NCBI GenBank assembly: GCA_003646045.1
Contig: QNDV01000006.1
Location: 1 to 19,240 of the forward strand
DNA: 19,240 nucleotides
Reading direction: 5' to 3'
Source: a bacterium
GTDB taxonomy: Bacteria > Krumholzibacteriota > Krumholzibacteria > LZORAL124-64-63
Both the position numbers and the translations under genes were made by a program. The notes under the pieces are model-generated. The model saw only the letters and a list, made by a program, of their open reading frames with translations, ran no database searches and was not told the origin of the DNA. Below are positions 1 to 6,451 of this stretch, one piece after another. Position 1 is the first letter of the stretch. Every line of letters starts with the position of its first letter.

Positions 1-2
1 AG

Positions 3-560
3 GTGGGGGTCGTGGTGGGCCTGGCCTGGACCGTGGCGGGCGGGGAAATACTGGAGGTGGAGGTGGCTGCGGTGCCGGGTAGCGGCAAGATCACCATCAC
101 CGGCAACCTGAAGGACGTGATGAAGGAATCGGCGGAGACAGCCCTCAGCTTTGCCCGCGGGTTATGTCGCGAGACCTCCGGCAAGTGGTTCAAGGAGAAC
201 CAGATCCATCTCCATGTGCCCGAGGGGGCAGTCCCCAAGGACGGACCCAGCGCCGGCATCGTCATGGCCACGGCCATGGTCTCGCTGTTGCGCAATGTTC
301 CGGTCCGTGCCGATGTGGCCATGACCGGGGAGGTCACGCTGCGGGGCAAGGTTCTGCCCATCGGCGGCCTGCCCGAGAAGGCAGTGGCGGCGGTGCGCGC
401 CGGCGCGAAACATCTGGTCATCCCCAAGGACAACGAGAAGGAGTTCCGCGAACTGGCCCCCGAGGTGCGGCGCAAGTTGAAGGTCCATCTCGTGGAGCAC
501 ATGGACGAGGTCCTCGAACTGGCCCTGGTGCCGGCCAAAGCGGCCGGACGGAAGCGCTGA
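3..560 (+). CDS. lon: ATP-dependent protease Lon, C-terminal proteolytic domain (5' end outside the window)
   Basis: The gene enters the window already open, so only the last ~186 codons are visible; the GTG at position 3 is an internal Val, not a start. The fragment is the Lon S16 peptidase domain. The catalytic Ser lies in KDGPSAG (fragment residue 83) and the catalytic Lys in GGLPEKA (residue 126). These are 43 residues apart, as in E. coli Lon (S679/K722). GLAWT near the start and the TGEVTLRGKVLPIGG stretch are also standard Lon. Lon is a cytoplasmic AAA+ hexamer that degrades misfolded and regulatory proteins; the AAA+ and N-terminal domains must lie upstream. The tail (VPAKAAGRKR) is short and basic. 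ysxC starts 3 nt after the stop and its likely ribosome-binding site is inside the lon 3' end, so the two are probably co-transcribed. Identity is near certain. Confidence 0.96.
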   Translation: MGVVVGLAWTVAGGEILEVEVAAVPGSGKITITGNLKDVMKESAETALSFARGLCRETSGKWFKENQIHLHVPEGAVPKDGPSAGIVMATAMVSLLRNVPVRADVAMTGEVTLRGKVLPIGGLPEKAVAAVRAGAKHLVIPKDNEKEFRELAPEVRRKLKVHLVEHMDEVLELALVPAKAAGRKR

Positions 561-563
561 CCC

Positions 564-1154
564 GTGGAAATCAGTTTTGTCACCAGCAGTCCGGACCTTG
601 CCGGCCGACCCGAAACGGTGCTGCCGGAGTTTGCTTTCATCGGGCGCAGCAATTGTGGCAAGTCGTCCCTGATCAACCACCTGACCGGTCGCCGCGATCT
701 GGCGCGGACCAGCGGCAAGCCGGGCAAGACCCGCCTGTTGAACTACTTCCTGGTGGACCAGCGCTACTACATCGTCGATTTGCCCGGTTATGGTTTTGCC
801 AAGGTCAGCAAGGTGCAGCGGGCCCAATGGCGTAAGTTGTTCCAGAGCTTCCTGGCGGCCCAGGACCGTCCCCTGGCTGTTTTCCACCTGCTGGATGCGC
901 GGCACAAACCCACTGCCGAGGACGCGGAGATTTCCGGCTGGTTACGAGCCTCCGGTCACCCCTTCGGCCTGGCGGTAACCAAGACCGACAAGGTGGGAAC
1001 CAACGCCCGTGGGCCACGCTATCAGGAGATTATCGAGACCATCGGGGTACCTGCCGATACACCGTTTTTCCCCACATCGGCCCGCCTGCGCTGGGGTCGG
1101 GACGAGATGCTGGGTTGGATCGAGGCCCTGTTGGCGGCCAATACCGGGGACTAG
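564..1154 (+). CDS. ysxC: Ribosome biogenesis GTP-binding protein YsxC/EngB/YihA
   Basis: A 196-residue TRAFAC-class GTPase, the usual length for YsxC/EngB, which acts in late assembly of the large ribosomal subunit. All G motifs are visible: G1 GRSNCGKSS (residues 27-35), G2 Thr56 in GKPGKTRLLNYF, G3 DLPGYG (72-77), G4 TKTDK (139-143) and G5 TSA (171-173). GYGFAKV after G3 is a family signature. The start is GTG at 564, three nt after the lon stop, with GGAAG at 550-554 inside lon as a plausible ribosome-binding site (9-nt spacing). The tight lon-ysxC arrangement, known in other bacteria, supports an operon. No terminator was seen after the stop; a new promoter begins about 6 nt downstream. 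Confidence 0.95.
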   Translation: MEISFVTSSPDLAGRPETVLPEFAFIGRSNCGKSSLINHLTGRRDLARTSGKPGKTRLLNYFLVDQRYYIVDLPGYGFAKVSKVQRAQWRKLFQSFLAAQDRPLAVFHLLDARHKPTAEDAEISGWLRASGHPFGLAVTKTDKVGTNARGPRYQEIIETIGVPADTPFFPTSARLRWGRDEMLGWIEALLAANTGD

Positions 1155-1159
1155 CCGAT

Positions 1160-1189
1160 TTGACCGGGAACCGGTGCTGCGGCTATAAT
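1160..1189 (+). promoter_or_regulatory. Sigma70-type promoter for the temptin-like gene
   Basis: TTGACC (1160-1165, 5/6 to the -35 consensus) is followed after 18 nt by a perfect TATAAT (1184-1189), predicting a start near 1196 and a ~75-nt leader. An 8-bp inverted repeat, GACCGGGA (1162-1169) and TCCCGGTC (1201-1208), flanks the -10 region and could be an operator or leader fold. The promoter sits just after ysxC, so the next gene is probably transcribed independently of lon-ysxC. Confidence 0.72.
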
Positions 1190-1239
1190 AGTAGGCGAAA
1201 TCCCGGTCACGTGGCCGGCGGCAAGCGAATCGAGACATC

Positions 1240-1259
1240 GGTGGTCACCAGTGACCACT
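1240..1259 (+). promoter_or_regulatory. Leader hairpin abutting a ribosome-binding site
   Basis: GTGGTCA (1241-1247) and TGACCAC (1252-1258) form a perfect 7-bp stem with a CCAG tetraloop, extendable by one G-U pair. The stem ends two bases before the AAGG ribosome-binding site (1261-1264) of the start at 1272. This position suggests a role in translation initiation or use as a protein-binding dyad. The fold is seen directly; the function is inferred. Confidence 0.45.
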
Positions 1260-1271
1260 CAAGGTAGTGCC

Positions 1272-1700
1272 ATGCAACGCACGCTTCGGCTTTCCACACT
1301 GGTATTCTGCGGCCTGCTGGTGGCTGCTGCGGAGCCGTGGTGTGCGACGGCATCGGCCACCCTGGAGGACATGGAACGCCTGCCCCTGTGGGAGCCCTAC
1401 CGTTGCCTGACCTGCCACCCGGTGGAATTCCCCTCGCCGGGCAACTCGAGCCTCAACCCCTTCGGCGAGGACTGGCTGGCCAATGGCGGCGTGTGGGACC
1501 TGAACCTGGCGAACATGGATTCGGACCGTGACGATTGCACCAACGGCTTCGAACTGGGTGACGACGATGGCAACGGCGAGCCCGACGGCAACGTCACCAG
1601 ACAGGGCAGCAATCCCGGGGTCCAAGACGAGTGCGGCGGCAGTGGCCTGGTGGAGGAACGGACCTGGAGTGCTCTCAAGGCGCTGTTTGACCAACGTTGA
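1272..1700 (+). CDS. Small secreted temptin-like protein with one CxxCH heme-binding motif
   Basis: ATG at 1272 is chosen over the in-frame GTG at 1251 because AAGG (1261-1264) lies 7 nt upstream and the protein then opens with a clean Sec signal peptide (MQRTLRLSTLVFCGLLVAAA, probable cleavage around residues 27-29). The GTG would lie inside the leader hairpin. The 142-residue product has CLTCH at 45-49, a class I c-type heme attachment motif. NPFGEDW then GGVWDLNLANMDSDRDDCTN (about 62-91) and an Asp/Gly-rich stretch to ~106 resemble the temptin fold's NPFG...W...DSDGDGxTNGxELGDP signature, a calcium-binding-loop pattern. Cys48 may therefore serve heme or a temptin-like disulfide with Cys89. 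Expected location is the periplasm or outside. A lone CxxCH without a visible distal Met cannot prove a cytochrome. The gene has its own promoter and is followed by a terminator-like hairpin. Function is unknown; family assignment is moderate. Confidence 0.72.
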   Translation: MQRTLRLSTLVFCGLLVAAAEPWCATASATLEDMERLPLWEPYRCLTCHPVEFPSPGNSSLNPFGEDWLANGGVWDLNLANMDSDRDDCTNGFELGDDDGNGEPDGNVTRQGSNPGVQDECGGSGLVEERTWSALKALFDQR

Positions 1701-1715
1701 TTTTTGCACCATAAT
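1687..1715 (+). promoter_or_regulatory. Sigma70-type promoter for purA, inside the 3' end of the upstream gene
   Basis: TTGACC (1687-1692), a 17-nt spacer, then CATAAT (1710-1715, 5/6). The -35 hexamer is identical to that at 1160 and overlaps the last codons of the temptin-like gene. The predicted start, ~1722, falls exactly at the base of the 1723-1751 hairpin, so the purA transcript would begin with that stem. The distance to the purA start codon is about 88 nt. Confidence 0.62.
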
Positions 1716-1722
1716 GCCTGAT

Positions 1723-1751
1723 GGCACCTCGCGGTATTCGGGGTGCCTTTT
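1723..1751 (+). terminator. Rho-independent-like hairpin between the temptin-like gene and purA
   Basis: GGCACCTCG (1723-1731) pairs with CGGGGTGCC (1739-1747): 9 bp with one G-U pair and a 7-nt loop, followed by TTTT (1748-1751) and a T-rich GCTT. This looks like the terminator of the upstream gene. It also lies at the predicted +1 of purA, so it could act as a 5'-stabilising stem or an early attenuator for purA mRNA. The U-run is short, so termination may be partial. Confidence 0.6.
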
Positions 1752-1809
1752 GCTTGAAGTGTCATGAGAGGTGGTTGCATTGCCGCCACCTCCGCAGCGG
1801 GAGTTGAAC

Positions 1810-3105
<1,296 letters not shown>

Positions 3106-3113
3106 CGAACGCT

Positions 3114-3142
3114 TTGACTATGCAGGGACGCTGATCTATATT
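3114..3142 (+). promoter_or_regulatory. Strong sigma70-type promoter for tRNA-Lys
   Basis: TTGACT (3114-3119), a 17-nt spacer and TATATT (3137-3142), each 5/6 to consensus, begin 9 nt after the purA stop. The sequence after the -10 is GCGCCGCTG, a GC-rich discriminator. Such discriminators are typical of stable-RNA promoters under stringent (ppGpp) control; that regulation is inferred. The predicted start near 3149 leaves about 42 nt of 5' precursor before the tRNA. Confidence 0.68.
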
Positions 3143-3190
3143 GCGCCGCTGCATGACAGGGTGCCTGATATCAGGCTGGATTCCGGGGGT

Positions 3191-3266
3191 GGGCCGCTAG
3201 CTCATCCGGTAGAGCACCTGACTTTTAATCAGGTGGTGCCAGGTTCAAGTCCTGGGCGGCCTACCA
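3191..3266 (+). tRNA. tRNA-Lys (anticodon UUU), CCA encoded
   Basis: A full cloverleaf can be drawn. The acceptor stem is 3191-3197 with 3256-3262 (first pair G-U). The D arm is GCTC 3200-3203 with GAGC 3212-3215. The anticodon stem is CCTGA/TCAGG with loop CTTTTAA (3222-3228) and anticodon TTT at 3224-3226. The variable loop is 5 nt and the T arm is CCAGG-TTCAAGT-CCTGG (3239-3255). The discriminator A is 3263 and CCA is genomically encoded at 3264-3266. It reads AAA/AAG. The gene is single and has its own promoter; no clear terminator with a U-run was found after it. Confidence 0.96.
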
Positions 3267-3393
3267 TTCGACCCCCGGGCCTGGCGAACCGGATGGCCGT
3301 ATTGGAAAGCTGTATGTGATCCCCACGCCGTTCCCGTACTACCGCAAGTACCGCGTTCTTCCTCGTGGTTGCCCAAACGGCTCCAGAAAATGC

Positions 3394-3421
3394 TCATGTT
3401 TTGCTACGCCCCGGCCGATAA
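3394..3421 (+). promoter_or_regulatory. Sigma28 (FliA)-type flagellar promoter
   Basis: GCCGATAA at 3414-3421 is a perfect match to the sigma28 -10 consensus known from E. coli/Salmonella late flagellar genes. It sits about 100 nt upstream of the flagellin start. The -35 side (CATGTTTT at 3395-3402, correct 11-nt spacing to the long-form box) matches TAAAGTTT in only 4 of 8 positions, so the -35 element is weak or lineage-specific. The predicted start is near 3428. Confidence 0.65.
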
Positions 3422-3430
3422 TGATATCAT
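3421..3430. promoter_or_regulatory. 10-bp palindrome at the predicted flagellin transcription start
   Basis: ATGATATCAT is a perfect palindrome beginning at the last base of the sigma28 -10 box and covering the predicted +1. It is a plausible operator site, or chance in an AT-rich promoter; no binding protein can be named. Confidence 0.3.
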
Positions 3431-3524
3431 CAGGCGACATGCGCCGTGGCTGATCCCGCCGGTCCAGTGGACAAGCCGCGCATGGGCGAATGGAGTCACA
3501 GGCCATGGCCAAAGGACGGGCATC

Positions 3525-4349
3525 ATGAGCATCCGCATCACCTCGCAACAGCCTTCCGGTCCCGGTTCCCTCCGGCATCAGCAGAATAACCGCCAGGAAC
3601 TGAAGAAGACGATGAACAAGCTGAGCAGCGGCAGGAAGATCAACTCTGCCGCGGATGACGCTGCAGGGCTGGCCATTGCCAGCAAGATGGGAGAGATCCT
3701 CAAGGCCCTTGAACAGGGCATGGACAACCTGAGCGACGGCAGGTCCATGCTGCAGGTGGCCGATGGCGGCCTGGATCTCATGAGTGACAACCTGGGCCGT
3801 ATGCGTGAACTGTCGATGGCTGCGGCCAGTGATACCATCAGTCCCGAGCAGCGCGAGGCAATCCAGAGCGAGTTCGGAGCACTGCGGGAGGAACTGGATC
3901 GCATCAGTGGCAGCACGGAGTTCAACGGCTTGTCCCTGCTGGACGGGACCGCCGGCGCGGTGGAGGTGGCCCTGGGCGAGGGGGATACCATCGCGGCGGA
4001 CATGTCCGTGACGGTGAATGCCGAGACCCTGGGGCTGGCCGCGATCGACCTGGGCGGAAGCGATGGGACCAATGCCATGGCAGCCGCGGACAGCATCGAC
4101 CAGGCGCTGCAGCAGGTCAGTGGCTACCGGGCTGATCTCGGCGCTACGGGCAATCGTCTGGACAGCGCCTACCGCAACCTGGCCGTGGGTATGGAAAACA
4201 CCTACGCGGCCCAATCAAGGATCATGGATACGGACTACGGCCTGGAAACCGCCAACCTGACCAGGCAGATGATGCTGGACCAGATGGGGGTGGCGTCCCA
4301 GCTCCAGGCGCGGGGACTGCAGAGCACGGCGTTGAACCTGCTGAAGTAG
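3525..4349 (+). CDS. fliC: Flagellin, minimal D0/D1 type
   Basis: ATG at 3525 has AAAGGA (3511-3516) 8 nt upstream and starts MSIRITS, a flagellin-like N-terminus; the longer open frame back to 3369 would run across the promoter. The 274-residue product has the N-terminal helix region with LSSGRKINSAADDAAGLAIA (33-52), NLSDGRSMLQVADGGL (68-83) and GRMRELSMAAAS (91-102). Its C-terminal helix has SRIMDTDYGLETANLTRQMM (231-250) and ends NLLK. Only about 45 residues (141-185) separate the conserved halves, so the surface-exposed D2/D3 domains are absent. The product is exported by the flagellar type III system and polymerises into the filament. No other flagellar gene lies in the window. The sigma28-type promoter fits late-class expression. 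Cytoplasmic chaperone (FliS) and cap (FliD) genes must lie elsewhere. Confidence 0.93.
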   Translation: MSIRITSQQPSGPGSLRHQQNNRQELKKTMNKLSSGRKINSAADDAAGLAIASKMGEILKALEQGMDNLSDGRSMLQVADGGLDLMSDNLGRMRELSMAAASDTISPEQREAIQSEFGALREELDRISGSTEFNGLSLLDGTAGAVEVALGEGDTIAADMSVTVNAETLGLAAIDLGGSDGTNAMAAADSIDQALQQVSGYRADLGATGNRLDSAYRNLAVGMENTYAAQSRIMDTDYGLETANLTRQMMLDQMGVASQLQARGLQSTALNLLK

Positions 4350-4364
4350 GGCGTCAATCTGTTG

Positions 4365-4412
4365 GGCACGCAAATGGGCGCCGGCCAGCTGGTCGGCGCC
4401 CATTGTCGTGCC
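4365..4412. terminator. Large hairpin between convergent genes, probable bidirectional terminator
   Basis: AATGGGCGCCGGCC (4373-4386) pairs with 4391-4404 over 14 bp (one G-U) around an AGCT loop. An outer 6-bp stem, GGCACG (4365-4370) with CGTGCC (4407-4412), extends it across a small internal loop. It lies between the flagellin stop (4349) and the stop of the convergent pepF gene (4426). Neither side has a U-run, so it may work with Rho or as a 3'-end stabiliser. Confidence 0.6.
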
Positions 4413-4425
4413 GGTGGATCAGCGG

Positions 4426-6357
4426 TCAGTCCTGGCCGTATTTCTCGGTCCAGAGCTTGTCGAACTCGTCCACCGTCTCCTCGAACATGTTCATGGCTGC
4501 CACGATGGGCGCGGGTGTCTCCAGGTCCACGCCGGCATTCCGGAGGATGTCCAGCGGCGGTGCCGAACTGCCGGCCTTGAGCATATTGTCGATGTAGCGT
4601 TGGGCTGCTTCGTCGCCGTTACGGTCGATTTCATCGGCCAGGGCCAGGCCGCTGGTCAGGCCCGTGGCATAGGTGAATACGTAGAAATTGTAGAAGAAAT
4701 GGGGAATGAACATCCACTCACACTGGTCGTCCGCGGCCATCTCGAAGTCGGGCCCGTAGTACTCGCTGATCATGTCACTGTAGAGGCCGTTCAGGAATTC
4801 CGCGGTGAGGGGGTTGCCCTGCTCGGCGTATTCGTGGAAACGCAATTCGAAATCGGCGAAGAGCGTCTGCCGGAAAATGGTCAGACGAATGCTCTCGAGA
4901 CGCTGGTTGAGCAGCAGCAGCTTCATGTCGACATTGTCCGCTTCGCGCAGCATGAAATCGGTGAGCAGGGCCTCGTTGCACGTCGAGGCGATCTCCGCCA
5001 GGAACGTGGTGTAGCCCGCATAGATCTGGGGCTGCGTGCGATTGGAGTAGACCGAATGCAGGGCGTGTCCCATCTCGTGGGCCGTGGTTGATACCGCATC
5101 GAGTGTATTGTCGAAGTTGTGCAGCACATAGGGATGTACGTCGCCTGCCAGTACGCCATTGCTGTAGGCGCCGCTGCGCTTGTTCTCGTTGGGGTAGACG
5201 TCAATCCAGCCGTTGGCCGGGTCCATGCCCTCCTTCAGGAGTTCGACGTATTCCTTCCCCAGCGGTTCGAGGCCCTCGGCGATGAGCTGTTGCGCGTCAT
5301 CATATGAGTATTCCTGCTCAATGCCCTCGAGCATGGCGTTGTAGAGGTTGGGGAAGGTCAGCGCCGTGTCGATGCCCAGTACCTTTCGCCGCAGTTCCAC
5401 GTACTTGTGCATGGTGCGAGGCAGGTTCTCTCGCACCGTATCGATGAGCATGCGGTAGGCCGCCGGCGAGATGTTGTCCGGCGACAGGGAGGCCTCCAGG
5501 CACGACTCGTAGCCGCGTGCATCACGGGTCATGATGTGGTTCTTGACTACACCATCGATTAGTACGGCAAACGTGTTCTCGTAGCCGCGCAGGGTGCCGA
5601 AGAACGCGTCGGCTGCCTGCTTGCGCACCAGGTAGTTGTCGTCGGAGCGCAGGGCCGAGAAGCCACTGACGGTAAGAGGCACTTTCTCACCGGTGGGACC
5701 GACGATCTCCGGGAAGTCCATGTCGACGCCGAGCAGGGCCTCGTGGGTGTCACTGGCCAGGGACCGCATGTTGCCGGTCAGCGCCATCAACCTCTCCTCG
5801 GGGCTGGACAGGGTGTACTCCTGCTGCCGCCAGAGTTCGGAGAAGTAGTAGTTGAACTTGGCCAGTTCCGGTTCCTCGTTCATGAAGTTGCGGATGACGG
5901 CCGGGTCGATTTCCAGTAGCTCGGGCTCCATCCAGCTCGTGGCCTCGCCGAAGGCGGGGAAGATGGCGGAGACCTGGCCCTGCATGGTGCGATGTTCGGA
6001 CACGCCCTGATCCACGTCGTAGAGGGTCTGGGCGTAGACGTACAGTTTGTATAACCGCAGCATGGTGGCATAGGAGGCGTTGTTCGCATCCAGCAGGGTG
6101 GCGGCCGATTCGCCCAGGCGCCCCTGGAATTCCATCAGCTTGGGTATGTCCGCCTGGATAGCGGCCAGTTCGGCCTCCCAGGCAGCCTTGTCCGCAAAGA
6201 TGTGGTCCGGGTTCCAGCGGGAGCCCACGGGGACGTCGGATCGGGGGGCTGAAGGGTCGGGTGCATAGTCGGCTACGGCCGGTACGGCCACCAGGATCAC
6301 GAGCAGACTGACCTGGAGCCAGGCGGTGGCCCAGCGGTGAAGGACGTTGAAAGACAT
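4426..6357 (-). CDS. pepF: M3 family oligoendopeptidase F, exported form
   Basis: A zinc metallopeptidase of family M3B that cleaves oligopeptides. The zinc site is H427-E-M-G-H431 with the third ligand most likely Glu455 in TTFLAEIAS. The C-terminal WMFIPHFFYNFYVFTYATG block is the PepF substrate-site signature. ATG at 6357 is chosen because GGAGG (6370-6366) lies 8 nt upstream; the open frame to 6483 crosses a hairpin. From this start the first ~29 residues form a Sec signal peptide (hydrophobic VSLLVILVAVPAVA, cleavage near VADYA). That is unusual because characterised PepF enzymes are cytoplasmic. The mature protein (~614 residues) is full length, so it probably trims peptides in the periplasm or outside. 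The gene is downstream of a propeller lipoprotein on the same strand (94-nt gap containing a hairpin) and converges on flagellin. Catalytic identity is firm; location is inferred. Confidence 0.93.
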   Translation of the reverse strand: MSFNVLHRWATAWLQVSLLVILVAVPAVADYAPDPSAPRSDVPVGSRWNPDHIFADKAAWEAELAAIQADIPKLMEFQGRLGESAATLLDANNASYATMLRLYKLYVYAQTLYDVDQGVSEHRTMQGQVSAIFPAFGEATSWMEPELLEIDPAVIRNFMNEEPELAKFNYYFSELWRQQEYTLSSPEERLMALTGNMRSLASDTHEALLGVDMDFPEIVGPTGEKVPLTVSGFSALRSDDNYLVRKQAADAFFGTLRGYENTFAVLIDGVVKNHIMTRDARGYESCLEASLSPDNISPAAYRMLIDTVRENLPRTMHKYVELRRKVLGIDTALTFPNLYNAMLEGIEQEYSYDDAQQLIAEGLEPLGKEYVELLKEGMDPANGWIDVYPNENKRSGAYSNGVLAGDVHPYVLHNFDNTLDAVSTTAHEMGHALHSVYSNRTQPQIYAGYTTFLAEIASTCNEALLTDFMLREADNVDMKLLLLNQRLESIRLTIFRQTLFADFELRFHEYAEQGNPLTAEFLNGLYSDMISEYYGPDFEMAADDQCEWMFIPHFFYNFYVFTYATGLTSGLALADEIDRNGDEAAQRYIDNMLKAGSSAPPLDILRNAGVDLETPAPIVAAMNMFEETVDEFDKLWTEKYGQD

Positions 6358-6396
6358 GGATATGACCTCCAGTGAGGTTGGTTCCTGGCATGGCTT

Positions 6397-6424
6397 GGCC
6401 CGGTTCCGCGAACGGAACCGGGCT
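6397..6424 (-). terminator. Perfect GC hairpin between the propeller lipoprotein gene and pepF
   Basis: CCCGGTTCCG (6399-6408) and CGGAACCGGG (6413-6422) form a perfect stem around a CGAA tetraloop, extended by G-C (6398/6423) and a G-U pair. It lies 28 nt after the lipoprotein stop and 40 nt before the pepF start. No U-run follows on either strand, so it may be an mRNA processing or stabilising element that separates expression of the two genes, or a weak terminator. Confidence 0.45.
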
Positions 6425-6451
6425 GTCGGGAGGACTGGTGGGCCGGCCGGG

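Noticed and set aside
3369..3524. N-terminal extension of flagellin
   Set aside because: It would cross the sigma28 promoter; the ATG at 3525 has a good ribosome-binding site and the correct flagellin N-terminus.
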